This document shows, one piece after another, positions 7,706 through 14,367 of a DNA stretch of 14,367 nt. Position 1 is the stretch's first letter. Every line of letters starts with the position of its first letter. Source of the DNA: Myxococcota bacterium (GTDB taxonomy: Bacteria; Myxococcota_A; UBA9160; SMWR01). The translations under genes were made by a program, and so were the position numbers. Where the stretch lies: positions 1 to 14,367 of the forward strand of contig JAKVBI010000042.1 of the NCBI GenBank assembly GCA_022447545.1, read 5' to 3'. The notes beneath the pieces are model-generated. The model did not search any database, had not been told where the DNA came from, and saw only the letters and a list, made by a program, of their open reading frames with translations.

Positions 7706-8536
7706 CTGATCCGTTCAACAAGCGCGAAGAATAGCCGGAACACACTCATCGCTCTGGTCTCTCTCACGATACTCGTGTCCTGCGTTGCCCCACCGCAAAA
7801 GCTCACCGTGGTCGATTGGGTCCCCCCCGCGGAGATCGAGCAAGCTGCATGGGACGAACTTCTCGAAGAGAACGTCAAAAGAGGCTTCGTCCACTATCCC
7901 GGCTTCTGCAGCTCGAAATCCTTTTCCGACTATCTCGAGCAGATTCGTGAAACGGACCTGACGGGAGCCTCTCGAGAGGAAATCCTGAGCTTCTACACCA
8001 ACGCCTACAACGCAGCGGCCATCGAGTCCATCCTCGAGGGGAACAGCCCATCATCGCTACTCGGCCGATACCACTTCTTCATGCAAAAACGACATGCCGT
8101 GGCCGGAGAGGACATCACGCTATGGGATCTGGAGCACGAGCGATTGAGACCCCTCAACGAGAGCCGGATCCACTTTGCAATCGTCTGTGCGTCACATTCC
8201 TGCCCTGCCCTGCAATCGACTCGCTTCCGACCCGAAATCCTCGATGAACAATTGAATCTCGCCGCTCGACAGTTCATCAACGACCCCGAACGAAACCGCT
8301 TCTACCTCGCGGAACGAGTGGCACTGATCTCACCCATCTTCGACTGGTACAAAGAGGACTTCACCGCGGAGGAGGCCAGCCTTTCCCAATATCTGGCCCT
8401 CTACGTCGATGAACCGGACGTGGCAGACGCACTGAGGAAGGATGCTTTCGAAATTCGCTTCCTCCCCTACGACTGGAGCTTGAACGGAATGCCACCCAGT
8501 GCACAGGCCGGCTGCCTGAACCCGAAAGAGGACTGA
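7706..8536 (+). CDS. DUF547-domain lipoprotein, probable CTG start
   Basis: A protein of about 276 residues. The DUF547 signature is clear: ILSFYTNAYNAAAIESIL, then ITLWDLEHERLR, then RIHFAIVCASHSCPALQ, and the RFRPEILDEQLNLAARQFI helix. The only standard start codon in the open frame is GTG at 7775, which falls inside a lipobox. Read upstream from there, the frame gives a positively charged N-region, a hydrophobic run (LIALVSLTILVSC) and a lipobox cysteine at codon 26 counted from 7706. There is no ATG, GTG or TTG between the upstream stop (7649) and 7775. The best start is therefore CTG at 7706, 6 nt after AGGAG (7695-7699); ATC at 7709 is a less likely alternative. The product should be an outer- or inner-membrane lipoprotein. 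DUF547 function is not established. It lies 94 bp after one DUF3604 gene and 60 bp before a membrane-protein gene, and is probably co-transcribed with both. Confidence 0.82.
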   Translation: MIRSTSAKNSRNTLIALVSLTILVSCVAPPQKLTVVDWVPPAEIEQAAWDELLEENVKRGFVHYPGFCSSKSFSDYLEQIRETDLTGASREEILSFYTNAYNAAAIESILEGNSPSSLLGRYHFFMQKRHAVAGEDITLWDLEHERLRPLNESRIHFAIVCASHSCPALQSTRFRPEILDEQLNLAARQFINDPERNRFYLAERVALISPIFDWYKEDFTAEEASLSQYLALYVDEPDVADALRKDAFEIRFLPYDWSLNGMPPSAQAGCLNPKED

Positions 8537-8596
8537 ATTCACGGCGAGCAGCCCTCGCGCCTTTCGGCTGCGGAGCCGAATCGATATCTTTTCCCC

Positions 8597-9178
8597 ATGG
8601 CCGCTTCCGGCGATGGGGCAAAGCCCTACGAAGCATGGACGACCTGTGAACGCCATGCGCAACCCTTCGAGGCCGTTCGCGCACTCGCCCCCGAACTGAG
8701 AGTCCCACCCTCGCTGTGGCTCGCACTGGCCTCGATCGCCGCGATGGGCTTCGTTGTCGGAGGGCTCTCCGCGAGCCACCTCGGTCGGTCCACCTGGGCT
8801 TTCGCGTGCTTTTGTGCATCGATCGCCTCCTATGGTTTCGTCGCGACCCTGGACCTGAAGGAACACCTCCGCCTGGAGAAATTCGTGACCGGCCGGTTCG
8901 TGGCCTGGACGGTCATCCCTCTGGGTGAGAGCGCTCTCCATGTCGGAATCGTCGGCTGCCTCCTGCTGGCGGTCTCCATCACGCTGAGTCAGCCCGCGCT
9001 CGGCAGCTCCCCACTGCTCCTGGCCACCCTGGGATTTTTCGGCCTCGGATGGCTCGATGAACTGCTCTACCATCGCCGCCGCGCCCTACATCGCGAAGAC
9101 ATCCTCCACACGGTCTCTCACCTCACCGGAGGAGCAGTATTCGCCACCCTTTATCTGTCGGATGCCATCACGCACTAG
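8597..9178 (+). CDS. Polytopic membrane protein of unknown function, rich in acidic-x-x-x-His motifs
   Basis: A 193-residue protein I do not recognise as a named family. After a soluble N-terminus (about 1-36) it has hydrophobic stretches near 39-58, 65-85, 101-130 (probably one or two helices), 138-153 and 170-188, suggesting about five membrane spans. Acidic and histidine residues recur at i/i+4 spacing: D86/H90, E111/H115, E155/H159, E167/H171, plus H171/H175. They cluster at helix ends, notably GWLDELLYHRRRALHRED (151-168) and ILHTVSHL (169-176). Such pairs could bind metal or haem, but this is inference. The ATG at 8597 has no clear ribosome site, and the gap after the DUF547 gene is 60 bp. 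The position between two DUF3604 genes suggests an envelope role with them. Coding confidence rests on the sustained hydrophobic pattern and the tight fit between neighbours. Confidence 0.78.
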   Translation: MAASGDGAKPYEAWTTCERHAQPFEAVRALAPELRVPPSLWLALASIAAMGFVVGGLSASHLGRSTWAFACFCASIASYGFVATLDLKEHLRLEKFVTGRFVAWTVIPLGESALHVGIVGCLLLAVSITLSQPALGSSPLLLATLGFFGLGWLDELLYHRRRALHREDILHTVSHLTGGAVFATLYLSDAITH

Positions 9179-9294
9179 ATTCGGGGATCGAATCCAACCA
9201 GCCGCCAGGAACCCGACAGCGGAACACAGCACGCCTGTATTGAATCTCCTCCATCGCCTGGACGCCCTTTACGGTGAGTTCCGCGCAGGGGAAT

Positions 9295-11538
9295 TCAACG
9301 ATTGCGTCGCGCTGCGGGGTGATCGACGTAGATAGGCGATGACCATGCGCGCGGAGAATCTGGTGCGAGACACTCATCGAACAGATGACAATCGCGTGTC
9401 TCGATACAGCGACCCTCACCATCGAGTCGACAATTGAGCGGAGTTCCGTTCACTGTCGGCAGAGGTGCCTCAAAGACCCGCGCGTAGTAGAGAGCGTCAC
9501 GGCCCGAGGTGGGGAAATCAGGATCCGTGAAGGTGGCCTCGCATCCGTCCGTATCTTCCTGGCAATCGAAGCTCCTCCACGGATCGTCGATCAGATCGGC
9601 AATGTCTTCGTCGGGATGCACCTGCGGACGAATGCGGATCACGTCGATGCGCACGATCGGTCGACGCTGGTCGTTCGGGAAGTAACACTCGCCCCGGCAA
9701 AGCCTCTGAAGAAGGTCGGGGCCAAGAGCTTCCGCGGCCTCCTCGGGACAGCCGGGCTGCTGCTCGAAGGACCCGGCGGCCCGAACCCGCAGGACGGGAG
9801 ACTCATCACTCTCGACTTCGCTTCCCATGGGCACTGCCCCATCGCGGGTGAGCAGGTCGAACCACAAGAGGATCCGCGGCCCACTCGTTCCGTAGATCTC
9901 ATTTGCTTCGAAGGCCCTCCAAATCGAGCGACGATCGCGCCCGTCCGCGTGCACGGCGATGAGACCGCCCGTGTACTGAAAGGACTGCACCCGTTCAGTG
10001 GAAACGCCGAAGGAAAACGCCGAGGTGCGCTGGGCTTCAAAGGGGATCGAGCGAGCGGGTGGAGACGGCTCCTCGGAATCCAAGTCCTCTTCCATGGGTG
10101 CGATGAAGCGGCGAACCGTGGAGGACATCGCTTCGGGATCATCGGAGCCCGCGTCAGTCATGGCCCGAATCTCCTTGTAGCCGGTGCCAGGGCGGGCCGA
10201 GTGATTGTCACTCGAGGCCATGAAGCCCATGCGAAAACGGCGAGGGCCCTCCAACCCTTCTTCGAAGTGCCCGAGGGCCGCGATGTACTGTGCGGAACTC
10301 GCCGGGATGTACTTGAAGGCGGGCTGGTTGCAATCGCGACATTGACCCGCGTCGAGCCAGTCCGGTCCACTCGACCCGGACACGACCCTGGCTGCGTCCT
10401 TTCCCGCGGCCACCGCGTGCTCGCGAGCCTGCGCCGCGCGCGCCGCGCATTCCACGGCGGACTCGTCGCTGGCAAGGCAACGCTCTTCGATGATCTGACC
10501 CGCCCGCCGACACATGGGCAGGTAGTCCGGGCGCTCCTCGGGACACACCAGGCGACCCCCTTCGCCCATCTCGGCGCCCCGCCAATCGCGATAGACCTCC
10601 GAATCCCCGTGACCGGAGTAGATCTCGATCATGGTCTGCACCTCGGGGTCGTGCATCGCCCCCTCGAGCTGCTTGTCCCAACTGGCAGTGGTGGGCGTAT
10701 AAATCCCCCAGCTCGTGCCATGGGGAATCACGATGGCCTCGTGTCCCCACTCATCCAACTTCCGGAACAAATCGGCAGGCGTGGGAGCAACCTCCTGGCA
10801 GTCTCCGGGAAGATCGCGGACATGGCCGTCGGGACAGGGCTCGAAACCGGAAAATGCCGCAATCTGCGCGGAAAGATCCCAGGCGCGCTGGTCCATCAGA
10901 CCCAGGGCACCTCGCAAAAATGGAGATGCCGAGGCGAGCGGCGGCGAACCAGGCTTCGCCGCGATGGGGCGGCTCGGAATCTTCCCATCGACGATTTCCG
11001 CCAGCACGACGTTCTTGTGTCCGTAGTGGGTTTCGGGAGTGAGGCCGGCCTGAGTCCACTCCCAGCCGAGGAATGCAACGCTATCTGGGTTGGCGGGGTC
11101 CCCCGAGCGGTCGTTGCACGCACGGATTGAATCGATGGTGCGGCTCCAATCGGCGGGGGTGATGGCGTTGGCATGGTCGTTAATCGACCAAAAATCGAGA
11201 GCGGCGCATTGGCGCGCGAAGTCACACGCGTCGGCCGCATTCATCGCCCCTCCGCCGCCCATGATCGGCAGATTCATCGCGAAGGCGTCGGACGAGATCG
11301 TGGTATGGACGTGTAGATCTCCGAAGAGAATCTGAGAATCGCCAGGTGCGTGAAACATTCTCGCAACACCGGCCTGAGGCTCTTCAATCGTTCTACGTCT
11401 ATCCGCCGATCGCTCCGAAGTCGCCGGTTCGACACGTAAGCTATCGACCTCACCGAGTAGACCGCTCCCAGCGATCCACAAGAAGAGCGCGATGAGAAGC
11501 ATCAAGGCGACGAAACTGACGAGGGTCTTTTTGAACAT
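9295..11538 (-). CDS. DUF3604 (PHP-like metallohydrolase) protein with Cys-rich insert, membrane-anchored
   Basis: A 747-residue paralogue of the gene at 5593. The ATG at 11538 is chosen because GAGG (11550-11547) lies 8 nt upstream; a TTG at 11556 would add six residues. MFKK is followed by a strong hydrophobic segment (5-23), so the bulk should face the periplasm. Core motifs: FGDLHVHT (72-79) with H76 and H78, INDHAN (119-124) with D121 and H122, GWEWTQ (158-163) with E160, HYGHKN (171-176) with H174, IPHGTSWG (271-278) with H273, IEIYSGHGDSE (304-314) with E305, and SSDNHSARPG (442-451) with D444 and H446. YGTSGPRILLWF and a C-terminal RAWSSPIYVDHP match the first paralogue. Between the IEIYSGH and SSDNH motifs lies an insert with C332, C343, C354, C364, C400 and C403. 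It is convergent with the membrane-protein gene and lies 296 bp downstream of the kinase gene. Substrate unknown. Confidence 0.9.
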   Translation of the reverse strand: MFKKTLVSFVALMLLIALFLWIAGSGLLGEVDSLRVEPATSERSADRRRTIEEPQAGVARMFHAPGDSQILFGDLHVHTTISSDAFAMNLPIMGGGGAMNAADACDFARQCAALDFWSINDHANAITPADWSRTIDSIRACNDRSGDPANPDSVAFLGWEWTQAGLTPETHYGHKNVVLAEIVDGKIPSRPIAAKPGSPPLASASPFLRGALGLMDQRAWDLSAQIAAFSGFEPCPDGHVRDLPGDCQEVAPTPADLFRKLDEWGHEAIVIPHGTSWGIYTPTTASWDKQLEGAMHDPEVQTMIEIYSGHGDSEVYRDWRGAEMGEGGRLVCPEERPDYLPMCRRAGQIIEERCLASDESAVECAARAAQAREHAVAAGKDAARVVSGSSGPDWLDAGQCRDCNQPAFKYIPASSAQYIAALGHFEEGLEGPRRFRMGFMASSDNHSARPGTGYKEIRAMTDAGSDDPEAMSSTVRRFIAPMEEDLDSEEPSPPARSIPFEAQRTSAFSFGVSTERVQSFQYTGGLIAVHADGRDRRSIWRAFEANEIYGTSGPRILLWFDLLTRDGAVPMGSEVESDESPVLRVRAAGSFEQQPGCPEEAAEALGPDLLQRLCRGECYFPNDQRRPIVRIDVIRIRPQVHPDEDIADLIDDPWRSFDCQEDTDGCEATFTDPDFPTSGRDALYYARVFEAPLPTVNGTPLNCRLDGEGRCIETRDCHLFDECLAPDSPRAWSSPIYVDHPAARRNR

Positions 11539-11834
11539 CACTGGAACCTCGCTCAACTCAACCTTCCAGTCTGGCCCGGCCGCCGTCGGAACGGCTTCTG
11601 CTCCTGGTACTCTCCCGATCTCTCGCTCCCCAATGCGACTTCCGGAGCTATCGTGTTCGGGTGACCGCTCATCGGGTCCGAGGGAAAGAAATAGCCGACC
11701 GATCCGTTGCCGATCATCTACCCAAGCTTGGAACCCAAACTGGAATCAGACAAAAAACGGAAAATTCGGAGTTCTGCCCCAGCCAACGCGCTCGTTCAAC
11801 GCTCAGTTGAATCCTGCATCACTCTATTCCCGCA
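11539..11834. other. Intergenic region between kinase and second DUF3604 gene (296 bp)
   Basis: Both flanking genes read on the minus strand. The gap is long enough for an independent promoter for the DUF3604 gene, but I see no convincing -35/-10 pair. A T-run (minus strand TTTTTTG, plus about 11753-11759) lacks a preceding stem, so it is not called a terminator. The only clear signal is the GAGG ribosome site at 11550-11547. Short plus-strand frames here have no recognisable content. Confidence 0.35.
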
Positions 11835-12959
11835 TTACCCAGAGAAGGCGTCGGCCTCCCGCAGGCCTGCAAGAGCCGCACTCGATTCGAGATCCTGGTA
11901 GGCGGTGAGCAGACGAATATGGTTGTTGACTGTGATCTCCCAGCCGTAGTTATTGATGGGCGTCGTGAGCCATCCAATGTACACACCCCAGACCGCAGCT
12001 CGGCGGTATTCAAGCCACATCGTATCCGGACTTGGCGCATCCTGGACGCCGCCGACCAGCAGTTGGTCGCGATAGAAGGCCAAGAGCTCTTTTTCATGCT
12101 CTCTGCGGAGCCCCACACTGAGGCCCGTCATGAGTAGGTACGTCACGTCGTGCAAGCAGTAGCCCCGTGCGAGCAACTGCCAGTCAAGCAAACCTACATT
12201 CCCGTCAGGGAGCAGATACGTGTTCCCGATATGCGTGTCGCCGTGACAGAGCGTTTGAGGCAGGGATGCCTGGTGCCTTTGCAGCTTGCGGAACTCGTGG
12301 TAAAGACCCTCAGCAGTTTGGCCGGCGGCTTCCACGAGTTCTTTCTTGAATTGGTTGGTTTCGACCAGCTCAGAGATCATCGCGGGCACCATATCGGGGT
12401 GATTGAACATCGTGTACACAGAACCCGATGTGTGCGGCTGGACCCACGCGAGGTCCTCTTCAAAACGCGGCGACTGCCAGTAGCGAGCGTGCAGCGCAGC
12501 AAGAGTGGAGAGCAGGTTTCTAATCTGGGCGAGCGAGACGCTGGTCGTAACGTTGGCGAACTCCGCATCCCGTTGGCGTAGGTCCTCCAGCGCGATTCCA
12601 AAGGTCCCGCTCTTTCGACTGTATTGACCTCCGAAGCAGGTCGCGATCTCGCTTTCGATCTCGGGGGCAAGCCGCGTGTAGAAATTCACCTCATTCTCGT
12701 ACAACGGGATGTCGCCGAGGTCGGGGCGGCAGACCTTGAGCACCCATCGCGTGTTGATCGATTCGGCTCCATCGCCGGCCAGAACGACGTCGACACCGAT
12801 CCTTCCAGCCGTCGATACGTCATCGGTTCCCGCTGCAAAGGTCTTGTTCTCCCAAACCTCAAAGTCGATCACCTCGACTTCTGGGTGGAGAGTCTGAACG
12901 AGTCGGGTCAGATGCTCTCTGGTCAATTCTCCGGGCTCGTGCGGAAACTCTTGCTGCAT
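11835..12959 (-). CDS. Aminoglycoside-phosphotransferase-fold kinase (EcKL/DUF1679-like)
   Basis: A 374-residue protein of the APH/choline-kinase fold, which transfers ATP phosphate to a small-molecule hydroxyl. Residues 72-77 (WVLKVC) supply the ATP-binding lysine K75, and YENEVNFY (87-94) the helix-C glutamate region. LEDL (124-127) marks the hinge. The catalytic loop is LCHGDTHIGNTYL (237-249) with D241 and N246, and the metal-binding motif is GLLDWQ (256-261) with D259. The layout, with a YxxEVxFY helix and HGDxHxGN loop, is closest to the ecdysteroid-kinase-like/DUF1679 group, whose bacterial members have no assigned substrate. I prefer the ATG at 12959, preceded by GGGAG (12968-12964, 4-nt spacer). 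A GTG at 12995 would add twelve residues without resemblance to the family. A promoter candidate lies about 110 bp upstream. The upstream neighbour is a reductase on the same strand 231 bp away. Confidence 0.87.
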   Translation of the reverse strand: MQQEFPHEPGELTREHLTRLVQTLHPEVEVIDFEVWENKTFAAGTDDVSTAGRIGVDVVLAGDGAESINTRWVLKVCRPDLGDIPLYENEVNFYTRLAPEIESEIATCFGGQYSRKSGTFGIALEDLRQRDAEFANVTTSVSLAQIRNLLSTLAALHARYWQSPRFEEDLAWVQPHTSGSVYTMFNHPDMVPAMISELVETNQFKKELVEAAGQTAEGLYHEFRKLQRHQASLPQTLCHGDTHIGNTYLLPDGNVGLLDWQLLARGYCLHDVTYLLMTGLSVGLRREHEKELLAFYRDQLLVGGVQDAPSPDTMWLEYRRAAVWGVYIGWLTTPINNYGWEITVNNHIRLLTAYQDLESSAALAGLREADAFSG

Positions 12960-13066
12960 GTCTCTCCCGTCGTAACATTCCGTGCGCTCTCGCACTGCAC
13001 CCTATTGGGCAAGCTCCGCGACGATCGAGCAACTGGATCGGGCGGGTGCCCCTCGGGCGCTGTCCC

Positions 13067-13095
13067 ATTATGCCGTCACACTGGGGTTCTGTCCG
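13067..13095 (-). promoter_or_regulatory. Sigma-70-like promoter candidate for the kinase gene
   Basis: On the minus strand, CGGACA (plus 13095-13090) matches the GACA half of the -35 consensus. A 17-nt spacer follows, then CATAAT (plus 13072-13067), five of six matches to the -10 box. It would start transcription roughly 100 nt before the ATG at 12959. Spacing is ideal and direction correct; there is no experimental support. Confidence 0.4.
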
Positions 13096-13190
13096 GTTTT
13101 CGCTTGGAGTTGCGCTTACCCCAATCGGATTTGCGACCGAGGAGCCATGAGAAATTCCCGCGCACGAGGGATCCCACACACCGAGGCACT

Positions 13191-14252
13191 CTAGACTCGG
13201 AACGGGTGCACCGGAAGGGTCAGCGGAAGATCAGCCGCAGTGACGATACCGGGCGCTGCCGCGCACACATAGGGAATCGCGTTGACAATCCGCATGGAGG
13301 TCGCCACCATCCCTTGATCGCTGAAATCGTGTTCATCGCCCAGCGTCAGTTCGCATTGAAAGCTGGGATCACCACTGAACTTGATGCGGTAGGTCCCATC
13401 GCGATCGGCCCGAGGCCATTCCGGTGCGATTTCCGGGGACATTCGGTTGATGTGCTCGATGATGATCGCATCTCGTTCATCCACGACTCCTATGGTTTCG
13501 AAACGAACCGCAGCGACCGTCCCAGCAGGGATCCTCCCGGCGGCCACTTCAAGCGGGACGTCGGTCACGCGTTTCTCGTAGGTTTCGCGAATCTCGACCT
13601 CGACACCCAGATGGTCGGCAACCATTCGCACTGGAGGCCCCCATGCGGACGCCTGTACGCCTGGCACTTCCATCAAACACCGATCTTCGGGGGGCTTCCC
13701 GAAGCCGAACACTTCGAACATCGTGAATGACACAGGATAGTCGGCGTAGCCGAAGATCTCCTGCGTCCTCACCGAATCAATCCGATTCGAAAGAGTAGAC
13801 AGTGCAAGCACTAGATGATCCCCGGAAAAACCAGGCTCAATCCCCGACGCATATAGCGAAGCGCCCCCGAGTTGACATGCGCTTTCGATCTCCGCGACGG
13901 CCGCCGAGTCGAAGCCCGCGGGGTGAACCAGGCCAGGGACGGAGGTCGTGACGACGTTGATCCCCGCGCCAAGCATTCGGCAATAGTCGTCGATGCACTC
14001 CTTGTGGCGCGCTTCGCCGCTCGCTGTGTAGCTAATGCAGTCTGGAGCGAGGGAAATCAGCGCATCCGCATCATCGGTCGCAATCACCCCGATCGGCTCT
14101 CCAGCACAGAGCGCGCCGGCATCCTGCCCCACCTTGTCTTCACTATGAACCCAAACGCCCTGGAGTTCGAGGTCTGCGCGGTCGTGAATCACGCGGAGCG
14201 CGATTGCCCCACAGGCGCCGGTTGACCACTGGACGACGTTCAAGCCACTCAT
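13191..14252 (-). CDS. NAD(P)-dependent reductase, dihydrodipicolinate-reductase/2,4-diaminopentanoate-dehydrogenase-like
   Basis: A 353-residue cytoplasmic oxidoreductase. The N-terminal Rossmann motif is VVQWSTGACGAIALR (6-20) with the GxxGxxA pattern at G12, G15 and A18, followed by GVWVHSEDKVGQDAG (32-46), where the strand end sets nucleotide choice. INVVTTSVPGLVHP (98-111) and ASGIEPGFSGD (135-145) are characteristic of the dihydrodipicolinate-reductase-like group that includes 2,4-diaminopentanoate dehydrogenase. The lysine-pathway enzyme DapB is shorter (about 270) and lacks this C-terminal domain, so a role in lysine synthesis is unlikely. Substrate unknown; many such paralogues occur in bacteria that degrade lipids or sterols. 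The ATG at 14252 follows GAGGAG (14264-14259) with a 6-nt spacer. Confidence 0.85.
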   Translation of the reverse strand: MSGLNVVQWSTGACGAIALRVIHDRADLELQGVWVHSEDKVGQDAGALCAGEPIGVIATDDADALISLAPDCISYTASGEARHKECIDDYCRMLGAGINVVTTSVPGLVHPAGFDSAAVAEIESACQLGGASLYASGIEPGFSGDHLVLALSTLSNRIDSVRTQEIFGYADYPVSFTMFEVFGFGKPPEDRCLMEVPGVQASAWGPPVRMVADHLGVEVEIRETYEKRVTDVPLEVAAGRIPAGTVAAVRFETIGVVDERDAIIIEHINRMSPEIAPEWPRADRDGTYRIKFSGDPSFQCELTLGDEHDFSDQGMVATSMRIVNAIPYVCAAAPGIVTAADLPLTLPVHPFRV

Positions 14253-14332
14253 CGATGACTCCTCGTGTCTATCAAGCCCGAGAAAGCGCTTGGCCGGAGG
14301 ATAGCGTCGTTCGTCCTCGGCGCGGCGGTGGG

Positions 14333-14362
14333 CTTGTATCGTTACGCTAGTCTTTTTTTGAA
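14333..14362 (-). promoter_or_regulatory. Weak promoter candidate for the reductase gene
   Basis: On the minus strand, TTCAAA (plus 14362-14357), an 18-nt spacer and TACAAG (plus 14338-14333) each match the sigma-70 hexamers at four of six positions. It lies about 80 bp upstream of the ATG at 14252, at the right edge of the window. Low confidence. Confidence 0.22.
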
Positions 14363-14367
14363 TATCC

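Noticed and set aside
8330-9073. A 247-codon minus-strand frame under the DUF547 and membrane-protein genes
   Set aside because: The translation is polar, rich in Gly/Glu/Gln/Arg, and spans the gap between two genes supported on the other strand.
9178-9200. GATTCG-GGGAT-CGAATC hairpin, reminiscent of a tRNA T-arm or a terminator
   Set aside because: The stem is only six pairs with no T-tract, and no acceptor, anticodon or D-arm is present around it. It is not called a tRNA or terminator.
9385-11130. A 581-codon plus-strand open frame opposite the second DUF3604 gene
   Set aside because: It lies wholly antisense to a protein with intact family motifs. Its translation is low-complexity Arg/Gly/His/Asp without domains, as expected of a mirror frame in GC-rich coding DNA.
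13180-13199. CCGAG/CTCGG dyad overlapping the reductase stop codon
   Set aside because: Five base pairs with a ten-base loop and no T-run; too weak to call a terminator.
12624-13730. A 368-codon plus-strand open frame across the kinase and reductase genes
   Set aside because: It is antisense to two recognisable genes and spans their intergenic gap. It has no motifs and no ribosome site that I can see.

Overview
The window is high-GC DNA with densely packed single-gene spacing, Shine-Dalgarno-led starts on many genes, lipoprotein and Sec-type export signals, and a DUF2490-type outer-membrane beta-barrel. This points to a Gram-negative bacterium. The mix of DUF3604, DUF547, crotonase, EcKL-like kinase and dihydrodipicolinate-reductase-like genes is what I would expect of an uncultured myxobacterial, Binatia-like or marine proteobacterial lineage. 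That placement is inference from gene content only. I see no rRNA, tRNA, insertion sequence, CRISPR array or phage gene.

Layout. (1) 1-732, minus: a DUF2490 outer-membrane barrel, cut by the left edge. (2) 1067-3149, plus: a TauD/TfdA-type Fe(II)/2-oxoglutarate dioxygenase, a solitary four-helix MerC-domain protein, and a membrane-anchored protein resembling the nitroreductase/F420 split-barrel family. A stable hairpin at 3168-3204 separates this run from convergent genes. (3) 3246-5208, minus: a short crotonase-fold enzyme and a RimJ/RimL-like GNAT acetyltransferase. They are separated by about 580 bp that carries a good intrinsic terminator for the GNAT gene. (4) 5593-9178, plus: a large exported PHP-like DUF3604 protein, a DUF547 lipoprotein that appears to start at a CTG codon, and a small polytopic membrane protein with repeated acidic-x-x-x-His motifs. 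(5) 9295-14252, minus: a second DUF3604 protein, an aminoglycoside-phosphotransferase-fold kinase, and an NAD(P)-dependent reductase of the dihydrodipicolinate-reductase/2,4-diaminopentanoate-dehydrogenase-like group.

How the genes may work together. The most coherent unit is 5593-11538. Two divergent DUF3604 paralogues, each with an N-terminal membrane anchor, intact metal-binding residues and many cysteines, converge on a DUF547 lipoprotein and a His/acid-rich membrane protein. I read this as an envelope module built round two exported metallo-hydrolases with unknown substrates. The remaining genes (dioxygenase, crotonase, kinase, reductase) look like accessory metabolism of lipids or small organic compounds; nothing in the sequence names a pathway.
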